Source: Paracoccaceae bacterium
GTDB lineage: Bacteria; Pseudomonadota; Alphaproteobacteria; Rhodobacterales; Rhodobacteraceae
DNA: 64,000 nucleotides
Direction: 5' to 3'
Assembly (NCBI GenBank): GCA_024742705.1
Contig: JANSXZ010000002.1
Location: forward strand, 1-64,000
Positions 1 to 10,983 of the stretch are shown one piece after another. A model generated the notes under the pieces. The model saw only the letters and a list, made by a program, of their open reading frames with translations, ran no database searches and had not been told where the DNA came from. The stretch's first letter is position 1. The number at the start of each line of letters is the position of its first letter. Position numbers and translations under genes: made by a program.

Positions 1-486
1 CGTCGATCCATCGAAACGAACCAAACCGCCCACATATCTCTTCAGATATCATCAATGTCAAACAACGTAGAAACACACACAACCCACCAACGCCAAAATA
101 CCCTCAGCGCCATCAAGGTCTCACATGCCTCTGATCTTTTCGTCTTGCGCCTCGTTTCGGTTCTTTGCGTTTCCGCTCTGTCCCGCCCGTCTGGCGCCCC
201 GCTGGTGCATCTCTGCGCCGCCGGTGAGGGGGGTTCTACGGTTAGTGGCCGGTACCCGCAACCCCTTTTTTCCCGGAATGTCGCATTTTTTTCGTATTTC
301 CACTTTTTCGTTTTGAAACAGAGAGTTATCTGGTTTTTGCCGGTCTCTGTTTCCGCAATCATCGTTTTTGTGCGGCGCATTTGAAGGTACTCGGGGGCGC
401 GGTTGTACCAGATGTTGGGTTACCCACAGACCTATCCCCAAGCAGGTCAGACAAAGCACGCAAACCCCGTGGGAATCGCCGGTGAA
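1..486. other. Intergenic region at left edge, no gene seen
   Basis: No convincing coding frame is seen on either strand; the open frames present have no recognisable domain and unusual composition. Compared with the flanks the stretch is T-rich from about 260 to 370. It contains a GGGGTT/AACCCC inverted repeat followed by a T run (listed separately). The gene to the left is outside the window, so this is probably its 3' flank plus the downstream flank of msrQ. Confidence 0.5.
228..271 (+). terminator. Possible rho-independent terminator
   Basis: GGGGTT at 230-235 can pair with AACCCC at 260-265, and six T residues follow directly. The loop is long (24 nt), so this is a weak call. It would end a transcript entering from the left edge. 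Confidence 0.3.
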
Positions 487-1092
487 TCACTGACGGACCA
501 GATCGCGGAATCGTCCGAAGTTCAGCCGCAAGGCCAGCAGAACCAGAATCACGCCCATGTACACCAGAGGTTCGATCTGGAAGCCGCGCGCCAGGAGGAT
601 GTAGTGCAATGCGCCCAGAATCGCCGCCGGATATACAAGCCGGTGCAGAACGCGCCAGCGCGGGCCCAGCTTTCGCACCGAAATGTTGTTGGATGTCACC
701 GCCAGCGGCACGAGCAGCACGAAGGCTGTCATGCCGACCGTGATATAGGGCCGTTTCAGGATATCCGCCCAGATCGCATCGAGCGTCTGCATATCCAGGA
801 CCATCCAGACCAGCAGGTGCAACACGACATAGACGAATGTCACCACGCCGATCGTCCGCCGGAATTTCATCAGGTTCAGCCCGGTCCAGCGGCGCAACGG
901 CGTCACCGCAAGTCCCAGTACAACAAGTTTCAGGGCAAGCTCGCCGTATTCATGTTCGAGCGCTTCGATCGGTTCGACGCCCAGCCCGCCGGTAAGCCCC
1001 ATATAGAACAGCACCGGCGCCGGCAGCAGCAACAGCAGGTATGCAATCCAGACAGGGATCGCGCGCAGGCCACGGTTTGCTGTGCCGATCAT
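487..1092 (-). CDS. msrQ: MsrQ, haem-binding membrane subunit of the methionine sulfoxide reductase system
   Basis: MsrQ (YedZ) is an inner-membrane b-type haem protein. It passes electrons from the quinone pool or a flavin reductase to periplasmic MsrP, which repairs oxidised methionines. About 201 residues with several hydrophobic segments, the first containing IPVWIAYLLLLLPAP, and membrane histidines expected of the ferric-reductase-like fold. It follows msrP on the same strand. I place the start at the ATG at 1092, 4 bases after the msrP stop, because family members begin shortly before the VPVW-like helix. An upstream ATG at 1128 would overlap msrP and give 213 residues. No clear ribosome binding site supports either start. 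Confidence 0.9.
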   Translation of the reverse strand: MIGTANRGLRAIPVWIAYLLLLLPAPVLFYMGLTGGLGVEPIEALEHEYGELALKLVVLGLAVTPLRRWTGLNLMKFRRTIGVVTFVYVVLHLLVWMVLDMQTLDAIWADILKRPYITVGMTAFVLLVPLAVTSNNISVRKLGPRWRVLHRLVYPAAILGALHYILLARGFQIEPLVYMGVILVLLALRLNFGRFRDLVRQ

Positions 1093-1096
1093 CGGG

Positions 1097-2002
1097 TCAG
1101 TGATACTTGACCAGATCCATGCCGGCATAAAGCGACGCGACCTCGTCCTCGTAGCCGTTGAACATCAACGTGGGAACCCGCTGGGCGAACAACCCGCCGC
1201 CTACCTTCTGTTCAAAGGCCTGGCTCCAGCGGGGATGATCCACGTTGGGGTTCACATTGCTGTAAAAGCCATATTCGCGCGCACTGTACTTGTTCCAGGC
1301 GGTCGGGGGCTGTTTGTCGGTCAGGGTGATGCGCACCACCGACTTGATCGATTTATAGCCATATTTCCACGGCACGACCAAACGCATCGGCGCGCCGTTC
1401 TGGTTGGGGATCGTCTTGCCGTAGATGCCGGTGGCCATGATCGTCAGAGGATGCATCGCCTCGTCAAGCCGCAGGCCTTCGACATAGGGCCAGTCGATCA
1501 CGTTGTACCGCACGCCGGGCATTTCGTCGGGGCGCAGCAAGGTTTCGAAGGCGACATAGCGCGCTTCGGGGCGCACCCCGACCATATCCAGAAGATCGGC
1601 CAGTTCGAATCCGTTCCACGGCACCACCATCGACCAGCGTTCGACACAGCGCAGGCGGTAGATGCGCTCCTCGATCGTCATTCGCTCCATGATGTCGGTG
1701 AAGTCATAATCGCCGGGGCGGTCCACCATGCCGTCGATGCGCACGGTCCAGGGCGTGGTCGTCATCTTGCCAGCGTGGCGTTTGGGGTCGCCCTTGTCGG
1801 TGCCGAACTCATAGAAGTTGTTGTAGCTGGTGATTTCTTCCCAGTCGTTCGGTTCAAGATCCAAAGCGCGCGCCGGCGCTGCGCCCATGGCCGCAAGACC
1901 CAGACCGGCAACGCCGCCAGCCACTATCTGTCGGCGGTTGAGGAACGCGCGATAGGGCGTCACGTCGTCCTGTGTCAAATCCGGTTTCCAGCGGTGGGCC
2001 AT
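1097..2002 (-). CDS. msrP: MsrP, periplasmic molybdopterin protein-methionine-sulfoxide reductase
   Basis: Catalytic subunit (YedY) of MsrPQ, which reduces methionine sulfoxide in periplasmic proteins using a molybdenum-molybdopterin cofactor. 301 residues. The N-terminus has a twin-arginine signal (NRRQIVAGG, residues about 22-30) followed by a hydrophobic stretch ending APARA, so export is by Tat. The segment [11 protein letters not shown] contains the cysteine that ligates molybdenum in this family. It is the first gene of the msrP-msrQ pair. Length and motifs are standard, so confidence is high. Confidence 0.95.
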   Translation of the reverse strand: MAHRWKPDLTQDDVTPYRAFLNRRQIVAGGVAGLGLAAMGAAPARALDLEPNDWEEITSYNNFYEFGTDKGDPKRHAGKMTTTPWTVRIDGMVDRPGDYDFTDIMERMTIEERIYRLRCVERWSMVVPWNGFELADLLDMVGVRPEARYVAFETLLRPDEMPGVRYNVIDWPYVEGLRLDEAMHPLTIMATGIYGKTIPNQNGAPMRLVVPWKYGYKSIKSVVRITLTDKQPPTAWNKYSAREYGFYSNVNPNVDHPRWSQAFEQKVGGGLFAQRVPTLMFNGYEDEVASLYAGMDLVKYH

Positions 2003-2286
2003 TGCGACGATCTCCTGTTGTATTCAATGCAACAGAGATAGAGGCAACCGCGCAAATCACCAAACAACGCCATCTCACAATTGAGAGAAGATGCTGTAAC
2101 CTGCGCCTGTTCCGGGGCCCTTGATCACATGTTTTTCAATTGAAACGCCGCCCGGCGGTGGCTTAGCAGGCCGCGCCCGGCAATCCACGCCCTTCACGAA
2201 AATTTCAGGCTGAACCGGATGGCGGCGGGCAGCGTAGGGTTTGCGATGCCAGCACGGCATCGAGGTGAAATCCAAGGAGACCACCC

Positions 2287-2772
2287 ATGTTCAATACCAA
2301 AGCACTGGCCCTGACGGCAACGATGGCCTTCGGTGCCCTGCCGGCCTTCGCAGGCGGCCATTCGAACGACATCGTCGACACCGCCATCAAGGCAGGTACA
2401 TTCGAAACGCTCGTGGCCGCGGTGCAGGCCGCTGGCCTGGCCGAAACCCTGACAGGCGAAGGCCCGTTCACCGTGTTCGCCCCGACCGACGAGGCATTCG
2501 CGGCACTGCCCGAAGGCACCGTGGCCACCCTGCTGATGCCGGAAAACAAGGATCAGCTGGTTTCGATCCTGACCTACCACGTCGTGGCGGGCAAGGTGAT
2601 GTCAACCGATCTGACCGACGGGATGACCGCAACCACCGTGCAGGGCGGCACCATCACCATCGACCTGAGCGATGGCGTCAAGATCAACGACGCAACCGTG
2701 ACCGCGGCCGACATCGAGGCATCGAACGGCGTGATCCATGTGATCGACGCTGTCATCCTGCCGTCGAACTGA
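2287..2772 (+). CDS. Fasciclin (FAS1) domain secreted protein, copy 1
   Basis: Small exported protein of 161 residues: a signal peptide (cleavage likely after ALPAFA, about residue 23) and a single FAS1 domain. The conserved FAS1 segments [13 protein letters not shown] (H1 box) and [13 protein letters not shown] (H2 box) are both present, as is YHVVAG between them. FAS1 domains mediate adhesion or matrix interaction, but the role of single-domain bacterial versions is poorly defined. The ATG is preceded by AAGGAG. A strong hairpin terminator follows, so it is probably monocistronic. A paralogue lies at 8857-9408. Confidence 0.9.
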   Translation: MFNTKALALTATMAFGALPAFAGGHSNDIVDTAIKAGTFETLVAAVQAAGLAETLTGEGPFTVFAPTDEAFAALPEGTVATLLMPENKDQLVSILTYHVVAGKVMSTDLTDGMTATTVQGGTITIDLSDGVKINDATVTAADIEASNGVIHVIDAVILPSN

Positions 2773-2848
2773 TCCACGGCCCGCCGCCGCCGGGTGAAAC
2801 GCCTGGCGGCAAGGGGTGCCAGCACATCTCGGGGCGTTTGCCCCGGCA

Positions 2849-2880
2849 GCCTGTCGGCCGGACGGCCGGCAGGCTTTTTC
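2849..2880 (+). terminator. Rho-independent terminator of fasciclin gene 1
   Basis: A GC-rich stem (GCCTGTCGGCC pairing with GGCCGGCAGGC, one G-T pair) is followed by five T residues, about 75 bases after the fasciclin stop codon. Confidence 0.8.
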
Positions 2881-3010
2881 GTTCCAACCGCCGGGGGCGG
2901 CACCGGGCAGGCCCGCCTGTCGGAAACGGCTGCCGGCGACAGTTTCCCGCCGCCCGCTTTCCACATTCGCGATGGCACCCCGTGCGCCGGGGCGCTTTCG
3001 GTATGCGCGT

Positions 3011-5629
<2,619 letters not shown>

Positions 5630-5703
5630 GTATCTACTCCTTCGCAAAGCACCCGCCTTCGGTCCCGCCTGCTCCGCAGCGCGCCGACCTTCCGGGCCTC
5701 ATC

Positions 5704-5736
5704 CATTATGTGGGAAATATGCAACGGTTGTTCAAG
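5704..5736 (-). promoter_or_regulatory. RpoH (sigma-32 type) promoter candidate for clpB
   Basis: On the minus strand CTTGAA (5731-5736) is followed after about 16 bases by CCCACATAATG (5704-5714). This matches the CTTGAA plus C/T/A-rich -10 pattern of alphaproteobacterial RpoH promoters. Its position ahead of clpB, a classic heat-shock gene, supports the reading. Confidence 0.6.
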
Positions 5737-5888
5737 ACGAAAGCCACCCGGAGAATGCGGTTTTCGCAGCGCCCCGCGCATTGGCCCGGATAGAACCGGG
5801 GCCGGCATGGAACCATCCGGCCGCCGGCGCGTTGTCTTGCAAAGGAAGCAGTGCGCCAAAGCTGCGCGAAACAAGGGAGAGCAGTGAA

Positions 5889-6176
5889 ATGCAGGCCGAA
5901 CAGGTACAAATCACCGACGTCACCTACAACGCGATGTCGCAACGCTTTGAGGCGCTGGTAACCGTGCGCGACGCGGGGGCGGTGCGCCGCTATCCCTGCG
6001 CGGTGCCCGCACCGATCACGCTGCCGCTGCGCGACGCCGCCGGCGCCCTGCGTCGGCAGGCCCTGCGGCGCGCCCGGCGCGGACAATCCATCGGCACCCG
6101 CGTCGTGCCCGCACCCGCCGCACGCCGCCCTTCCGCGCCCACCCCCGCGCACGGCTTGTTGCGCAAAAGCGCCTGA
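5889..6176 (+). CDS. Small conserved-looking protein of unknown function
   Basis: 95 residues. I do not recognise a family. The first half (about residues 1-40) reads as a small beta-rich fold with alternating hydrophobics (ITDVTYNAMSQRFEALVTV). The second half is arginine- and proline-rich with a very basic stretch ALRRQALRRARRG and is probably disordered. The start is chosen at ATG 5889 because GGGAGAGCAGTGAA precedes it. Divergent from clpB and upstream of pyrF, with a terminator between, so likely its own transcript. Codon use looks like the neighbouring genes. Confidence 0.6.
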   Translation: MQAEQVQITDVTYNAMSQRFEALVTVRDAGAVRRYPCAVPAPITLPLRDAAGALRRQALRRARRGQSIGTRVVPAPAARRPSAPTPAHGLLRKSA

Positions 6177-6284
6177 CATCCGCGCAACGGGCGGCGGGCG
6201 ATGTCCCTGCCCCGTCTGCCTCGGTGCGGATCGCCCGGACCTCTGCCAACCGGGCACGCCAACTCTGCCGGATCGACGCCCCCC

Positions 6285-6308
6285 AAAGGCTGCGGTCCGG
6301 CCTTTTTT
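6285..6308 (+). terminator. Rho-independent terminator
   Basis: AAAGGC (6285-6290) pairs with GCCTTT (6300-6305) around a 9-base loop and runs into TTTTTT. It lies between the small gene at 5889-6176 and pyrF. Confidence 0.55.
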
Positions 6309-6380
6309 GTGGCGCGGGCTTGCCGTGCGGGGGATCGTGGCGCTACATCCGCGCCAAACGCACAGCAAAGGGGCCACAGA

Positions 6381-7076
6381 ATGAACGATGACCGCCTGAT
6401 CGTGGCCCTTGATGTGCCCGATGCCCTGTCGGGACTGAAACTGGCCGAACGGCTGGGCGATACGGTCGGCTTCTACAAGATCGGCCTGGGAATGTTGACC
6501 GGCGGCGGCCTTGCGCTGGCCAACGAACTGAAACAGGATCACGGCAAGCGCATTTTCCTCGACATGAAGCTGTTCGACATCGGCGCGACCGTGGAATCGG
6601 CGGTGCGCGGGCTGGCGCGCTTCGATCTGGACTTCCTGACAGTCCACGGCGATCCGCATGTCGTGCGCGCCGCGCGCGAAGGCGCCGGCGGCAGCGGCAT
6701 GAAGATCCTCGCCGTCACGATTCTCACCTCGCTCGACCGCGCCGATCTGGATGACTGCCTGATCACCGAAGGCGCGGTGGCCGATCTGGTCGTGCGGCGT
6801 GCCGATGCCGCGCTGACCGCCGGCGCCGACGGCGTGATCGCCTCGCCGCGCGAGGCTGCCGCGATCCGCGCATTGCCGGCGTCGCAGGGCCGGCTGATCG
6901 TAACACCCGGCGTCCGGCCCACGGGGGCAGAAAAGGGCGATCAAAAGCGCATCGCCACCCCGTCGCAGGCCATCGCGGACGGCGCCGACCACATCGTCGT
7001 GGGCCGTCCAGTGTGGCAATCGGCGGATCCTCGCGCAACCGTCGAGGCGATTCTGGCGGATTTGCCGGCTACATAG
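6381..7076 (+). CDS. pyrF: Orotidine 5'-phosphate decarboxylase
   Basis: Last step of de novo UMP synthesis: OMP to UMP plus CO2, without a cofactor. 231 residues, usual for the bacterial group 1 enzyme. The active-site signature DMKLFDIGATV (Asp-x-Lys-x-x-Asp) is intact, and the phosphate-binding end VVGRPVW is present. The start is ATG 6381 (MNDDRLIVALDV). The stop codon sits inside a perfect 16-base palindrome at 7071-7086. Confidence 0.97.
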   Translation: MNDDRLIVALDVPDALSGLKLAERLGDTVGFYKIGLGMLTGGGLALANELKQDHGKRIFLDMKLFDIGATVESAVRGLARFDLDFLTVHGDPHVVRAAREGAGGSGMKILAVTILTSLDRADLDDCLITEGAVADLVVRRADAALTAGADGVIASPREAAAIRALPASQGRLIVTPGVRPTGAEKGDQKRIATPSQAIADGADHIVVGRPVWQSADPRATVEAILADLPAT

Positions 7077-7086
7077 GCGCCTATGT
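7071..7086. repeat. Perfect 16-bp palindrome over the pyrF stop codon
   Basis: ACATAGGCGCCTATGT is exactly self-complementary and contains the pyrF TAG. There is no T run, so it is not a normal terminator; it may be a protein-binding dyad or an RNA-processing hairpin. Confidence 0.6.
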
Positions 7087-7099
7087 GCCCGGAAAACCA

Positions 7100-7247
7100 C
7101 AATCCTCGGTTGTTGCCGCCAGGTCAGGCATTCCAGACTAGGGCAAATGTGAATTCGCGGTATGGTCATTGGTGGAACACTCCCCGACGGACCGTATCTT
7201 CCTGAGGTTCGTTACCTCCCCCCGCTGTCGCGGCGGGGGGGCTTTTC
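7100..7247 (+). ncRNA. Candidate small RNA between pyrF and dinB
   Basis: No open frame explains this stretch, yet it ends in a very strong terminator. Just before the terminator is a second hairpin, GAGGT-TCGTT-ACCTC. The combination is what an intergenic small RNA, or a leader attenuator for dinB, would look like. No family was recognised and the 5' end is a guess. Confidence 0.35.
7217..7247 (+). terminator. Strong rho-independent terminator
   Basis: CCCCCCGC (7219-7226) pairs with GCGGGGGG (7234-7241) and is followed by CTTTTCC. It would end the pyrF transcript or the small RNA proposed upstream. Confidence 0.75.
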
Positions 7248-7368
7248 CAAGCCGCAGCACCGCGTAGCCGGAAAATCCCTTGGGAATGGCCGGCTTGCCG
7301 GAATATGATCGGTGGTGAATGCAGGCGCCACAGCCCTGCACCCTTGCCAATCGGGAACGCCGCCGCCC

Positions 7369-8622
7369 ATGCCCGCCCTTTGCCGCGATTGCCTGCACCA
7401 GTTCGACGCCGGGCGGCGCTGCCGCGCCTGCGGCAGCCCACGCGTTGTGGCGCATCCCGAACTCTTCGATCTGTCGGTGGCGCATATGGATTGCGACGCC
7501 TTCTACGCATCGGTCGAAAAACGCGACAATCCCGAGCTGGCACATAAGCCGGTCATCATCGGTGGCGGGCGGCGCGGCGTCGTCTCGACAGCCTGCTATG
7601 TCGCGCGGATCCGCGGCGTGCGTTCGGCGATGCCGATGTTCAAGGCCCTGCAGCTGTGCCCCGAAGCCGTGATCATCAAACCGCGCATGGAGGCCTATGT
7701 GCAGGCCTCGCGCGCGATCCGCGACCTGATGAACGACCTGACGCCGGCGGTGCAGCCGCTTTCGCTCGACGAAGCGTTCCTGGACCTTTCAGGCACCGCC
7801 CGCCTGCACGGCGCGCCACCGGCGGTGATGCTGGCGCGGCTGGTCGCCACCATGCGCGACCAGCTCGGCCTGACCGGGTCAATCGGCCTGAGCCATAACA
7901 AGTTCCTGGCCAAGGTCGCATCGGATCTGGACAAGCCGCACGGGTTTTCGGTGATCGGCCGCGCCGATACCGATGCGTTTCTGCGTGACAAGCCTGTCAG
8001 TCTGATCTGGGGCGTCGGCGCGGCCACCCGCGCGGCGCTGGAACAGGCCGGAATCCGCACCTTCAACGATCTGCTGCGCTGGGATCGCGGCGACCTGACC
8101 GCACGGTTCGGCGGCATGGGCGATCGGCTGTGGCACCTCGCGCGCGGGCAGGACGCCCGGCGTGTGTCGGCACACGAGCCGGTCAAGTCGATCTCGAACG
8201 AGACCACGTTCCACGAAGACACCGCCGATCCCGATATCCTCGACGGTCACATCTGGCGAATGGCGGAAAAGGTATCCGACCGGGCCAAGGCGCGCGGGTT
8301 GGCGGGGCGCGTGGTCACGCTCAAGCTCAAGCGCGCAAACCACAGCAGCCTGACCCGCCGCGTGGCCTTGCGCGATGCGACGCAGCTGGCAGATGTGATC
8401 TATCGCACCGCGCGGGCGTTGTTTGACCAAACCGGCAATCAGGGGCCCTACCGCCTTTTGGGCTGCGGACTGTCCGGGCTTTGCCCCGAAGCCGAAGCCG
8501 ATCTGTCCACCGACCTTCTCGACCCGCAGTCGCAGCGCCGTTCGGGCGCCGAACGCGCCGCCGACGCGATCCGCCGGAAATTCGGCAACGACGCGATCAT
8601 GAAGGGCCGCGCCCTGCGCTGA
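7369..8622 (+). CDS. dinB: DNA polymerase IV (Y-family) with an N-terminal Cys pair motif
   Basis: Translesion, low-fidelity DNA polymerase. 417 residues from ATG 7369. The catalytic carboxylates are visible in AHMDCDAFYASVE and SLDEAFLD, and the little-finger domain follows at the C-terminus. Ahead of the polymerase core are about 35 extra residues with CRDC and CRACG pairs (residues about 4-26), a zinc-ribbon-like extension that I recall from Rhodobacteraceae homologues but not from E. coli DinB. The start is uncertain: an in-frame start at 7312 adds 19 residues, and neither has a good ribosome binding site. The C-terminus lacks an obvious QL-x-LF-like beta-clamp motif. Confidence 0.93.
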   Translation: MPALCRDCLHQFDAGRRCRACGSPRVVAHPELFDLSVAHMDCDAFYASVEKRDNPELAHKPVIIGGGRRGVVSTACYVARIRGVRSAMPMFKALQLCPEAVIIKPRMEAYVQASRAIRDLMNDLTPAVQPLSLDEAFLDLSGTARLHGAPPAVMLARLVATMRDQLGLTGSIGLSHNKFLAKVASDLDKPHGFSVIGRADTDAFLRDKPVSLIWGVGAATRAALEQAGIRTFNDLLRWDRGDLTARFGGMGDRLWHLARGQDARRVSAHEPVKSISNETTFHEDTADPDILDGHIWRMAEKVSDRAKARGLAGRVVTLKLKRANHSSLTRRVALRDATQLADVIYRTARALFDQTGNQGPYRLLGCGLSGLCPEAEADLSTDLLDPQSQRRSGAERAADAIRRKFGNDAIMKGRALR

Positions 8623-8856
8623 GCGCGCGCTGCGGGCGTTTGCGGCCCGGCCCTGAAAGGCACCTGCGTGGATTTTGGCACATGCGGGCGATCCGGCAAA
8701 CCGCAGATTGAACACGATGCAAATGCCAACGGCGCGGTTTCAAAAAAACGCATGGTGTCGGAAAAATCCTGCCTTGGCTGAAACTTCTGCCGCAGGCCGC
8801 CCGTGTCTTCGCCATAGCAAGGCCAGACGGTCTTGCCTCAGAAACGGAGAAAAACC

Positions 8857-9408
8857 ATGATAATCAAGAAACTTGCCGCCACTTCGGTCACTGCAATCGC
8901 CCTGGCTGGCGCCGCTTTCGCCATGAACCCCACCGTTGGTGGCGCGCCGATGCTGGAACAGCGCAACATCATCGAAAACGCCGTCAACTCTCCGATCCAC
9001 ACCACGCTGGTTGCGGCAGTCCAGGCCGCCGATCTGGTGGATACCCTGCAGGGCGAAGGCCCGTTCACCGTGTTCGCACCGGTCAACGATGCCTTTGCCG
9101 CCCTGCCGCCGGGAACGGTCGAGACGCTGCTGAAGCCCGAGAACAAGGCGTTGCTGCAAAAAGTCCTGACAGCGCACGTTGTCGCCGGTGACTGGTCGGC
9201 GGCTGATATCATCGCCGCCGCAAAAGCCAGCAGCGATGGCTTCTATCACTTCAACGCCGTCTCGGGTGACGCGCTTTCGGCCAAGGTGGTGGGCGGCAAC
9301 GTCTATATCTTTGATGAAAGCGGCAATGCCGGGATGGTGACCGTGGCAGATGTCGATCAATCCAATGGAGTGATCCACGTCGTCAACGCGGTTCTGGTGC
9401 CGAAGTAA
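8857..9408 (+). CDS. Fasciclin (FAS1) domain secreted protein, copy 2
   Basis: 183 residues: signal peptide (ALAGAAFA, about residues 14-21) and one FAS1 domain with [13 protein letters not shown] and NGVIHVVNAVLVPK. It is clearly related to the 2287-2772 product; the TLVAAVQAA segment and the [10 protein letters not shown] core are the same. It has a longer loop (about residues 110-135) than copy 1. The start is ATG 8857, preceded by ACGGAGAAAAACC. No terminator of quality follows. It is the last chromosomal gene before the accessory region. Confidence 0.9.
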   Translation: MIIKKLAATSVTAIALAGAAFAMNPTVGGAPMLEQRNIIENAVNSPIHTTLVAAVQAADLVDTLQGEGPFTVFAPVNDAFAALPPGTVETLLKPENKALLQKVLTAHVVAGDWSAADIIAAAKASSDGFYHFNAVSGDALSAKVVGGNVYIFDESGNAGMVTVADVDQSNGVIHVVNAVLVPK

Positions 9409-9956
9409 CCAGACCAGCCGCCTTCTTTCCCCCGCCACCACGGGGGGAAGATCGGCTCCAGCGGGCTGCGGTGCCTGCGCATCTCGAAACGACCCACAAG
9501 AGATTCGGCGTTTCGCCGTGCGCGCCGACAACACCTGCTGATGGGGCGTGCTGGACATTGACTGGTACGACATGCCCGAAAAAGACGTTCGGAAATTGCC
9601 AAGCCGGTTGATGGCGATCTGCGCAGCTTTCCAAACCAAGTCGGGCGGCGTCAACGTCTTCGCCCATTAGCCTGTGCACGGTCGCGCAATGCATGACTAC
9701 CCAATGTCGCTGCGCAAGCGACTGCCGAAGAAGGTGCGCGACAAGACCGGGGTATTCCCGGCGTAAACAGGCGAAGATCTGGCTGATAGCGTTCATGATC
9801 ATCTGTTTGAAGTCTCCATTTAGGACTGTGCGCAGGTTCGCGCTCGGGCCACGACGACGAAGACGACAACGCCGGCATCGCGGCAAATGACACCGACAAT
9901 TCAGCTGGGTTCACATAATTGCACAAGGCGGAAACAAACACTCGGGTCGTCGCGCT
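9409..9956. other. Gene-poor left margin of the accessory region
   Basis: Apart from a 32-codon remnant at 9572-9670 I see no supportable gene. Codon composition and dinucleotides differ from the flanking chromosome and short frames are broken often, consistent with decayed mobile DNA. Confidence 0.4.
9572..9670 (+). pseudogene. Short coding remnant, unrecognised
   Basis: 32 residues (MPEKDVRKLPSRLMAICAAF and onwards). The frame extends upstream with protein-like composition (VLDIDWYD) but without a good start, so it is probably the tail of a lost gene. No family assigned. Confidence 0.25.
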
Positions 9957-9965
9957 GTGATCGAA

Positions 9966-10187
9966 ATGCGCTCGGACAAGAAAGAAATCATCAAGGACAT
10001 TGTTCTGGATCGCCGCCCGCTGGCCGAGATTGCGAAGCGGATCGGCGTCGATCCCGGCACTGTCGCGCGATACCGAGACGACAAGATCACGGAGGAAATG
10101 CGCCGTTCGATCCTCGCAGAATCGCGGATCGACAGCATCAAGGCGAAGACCGAGGTGATCAATCATGATGGCATGGATGCGCCGTGA
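9966..10187 (+). CDS. Small helix-turn-helix protein, phage-like
   Basis: 73 residues, with a homeodomain-like helix-turn-helix readable at RPLAEIAKRIGVDPGTVARY (about residues 16-35). Such short HTH proteins occur in phage packaging and transposition modules, including terminase small subunits and Mu-like regulators. Here the downstream terminase fragment makes a packaging role conceivable. GTG at 9957 would add three residues. Its stop overlaps the next start by 4 bases (GTGA), implying translational coupling. Exact role unknown. Confidence 0.55.
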   Translation: MRSDKKEIIKDIVLDRRPLAEIAKRIGVDPGTVARYRDDKITEEMRRSILAESRIDSIKAKTEVINHDGMDAP

Positions 10188-10309
10188 CCTACGAGTCGTT
10201 GGCGAAGCGGGTCAAGCGGCTGATCACGCAAGCGGAGTCCGAAGACAACGATGCATTTGCGCTGGCCGCCATGGAGGGCCTGCGGAAGGTGCTGCGCGAC
10301 TTAGCATAG
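10184..10309 (+). CDS. Very small phage-type protein, unknown function
   Basis: 41 residues from a GTG start overlapping the preceding stop (GTGA). The sequence (VTYESLAKRVKRLITQAESE and onwards) is amphipathic and probably helical. No family recognised. Support is the tight overlap and clean composition; it could still be a chance frame. Confidence 0.4.
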   Translation: MTYESLAKRVKRLITQAESEDNDAFALAAMEGLRKVLRDLA

Positions 10310-10344
10310 TTCCAAGGCAAGCGGCGACCAGTCTTACGATCAAC

Positions 10345-10494
10345 GTGTCCCTCACGGAATTTAAAGAGTGGATCACACTGCGCCGCATCCTGAATGAGGT
10401 CGTCGAAGAAGTCCCGAAAGCCCGAGAACCGCCGCTGCGCCGGATGCGCCACGAAGTCCTGTCCGCTACGCGCGAAGAAGGGGGCATCCTGTGA
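10345..10494 (+). CDS. Very small phage-type protein, unknown function
   Basis: 49 residues from GTG 10345, rich in charged residues (LNEVVEEVPKAREPPLRRM). Its TGA overlaps the GTG of the next gene by 4 bases, like the pair upstream. The start is uncertain because the frame is open further upstream. No recognisable domain. Confidence 0.35.
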   Translation: MSLTEFKEWITLRRILNEVVEEVPKAREPPLRRMRHEVLSATREEGGIL

Positions 10495-10727
10495 CGTATC
10501 GGCAATTTGAAGGCTGGAATTCCTACGGACGTCGCCTCGCCGCCGTAAAAGGCAACCGTGACTGGGGGCGCCCATCGTATTGTCGGAGCGTCATGCTGGC
10601 CGAGGGTGACAAGCTGTTCTTCACCGGCAAGGCGTGTAAACGCGGACACGTCTCGCCGCACAACGAGCATGGTGACTGCACCCAACGCCATGTGATGCGC
10701 CTTGCGGAACGCCGCGATGCCGTTTGA
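10491..10727 (+). CDS. Phage-type small protein with partial Cys/His motif
   Basis: 78 residues from a GTG start. The segment FFTGKACKRGHVSPHN with a later HGDC resembles the Gly-Lys-x-Cys-x-x-Gly-His start of small zinc-binding modules found in phage HNH-type proteins (recalled, not searched). The last cysteine of that pattern is missing, so it may be degraded. Coupled to the gene before it by GTGA overlap. Confidence 0.45.
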   Translation: MTYRQFEGWNSYGRRLAAVKGNRDWGRPSYCRSVMLAEGDKLFFTGKACKRGHVSPHNEHGDCTQRHVMRLAERRDAV

Positions 10728-10983
10728 CGCCCTCCATGACTGGCGCGGCCTCGTCGAACGCGACTTGGACCCAAGCGCCGAGATGTTGCACTTCCTGCGC
10801 CAGGAAATCCCGGATGCCGAAAGCGTCGATCCGTGGCGAATCGAGGCGATCACGTCGAACGCGCAGACGGTCGCGCTGCTCGTGTGCCGTCGGGCGGGCA
10901 AGTCCTGCGTCCTCGCGGCACGCGGCGTCCGCAAGTTGAAGAACGGCGGCACAACGATCTGCCTTGCACCCGCCGAACGGCAA
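10717..10983 (+). pseudogene. Terminase large subunit, N-terminal fragment
   Basis: 89 residues resembling the start of a phage DNA-packaging ATPase: a helical lead (MPFDALHDWRGLVERDLDPS), then a Walker-A-like CRRAGKSC (about residues 53-60), and a strand TTICLAPAERQ typical of the next conserved block. Family members run to about 450-550 residues. Homology stops at 10983, exactly where an oppositely oriented IS481-type fragment begins. Start ATG 10717 overlaps the previous stop. Confidence 0.6.

Noticed and set aside
420-440. DnaA-box-like TTACCCACA and CTATCCCCA, possible replication origin
   Set aside because: Each differs from the consensus, only two occur, and no dnaA, hemE, parAB or rep genes are near.
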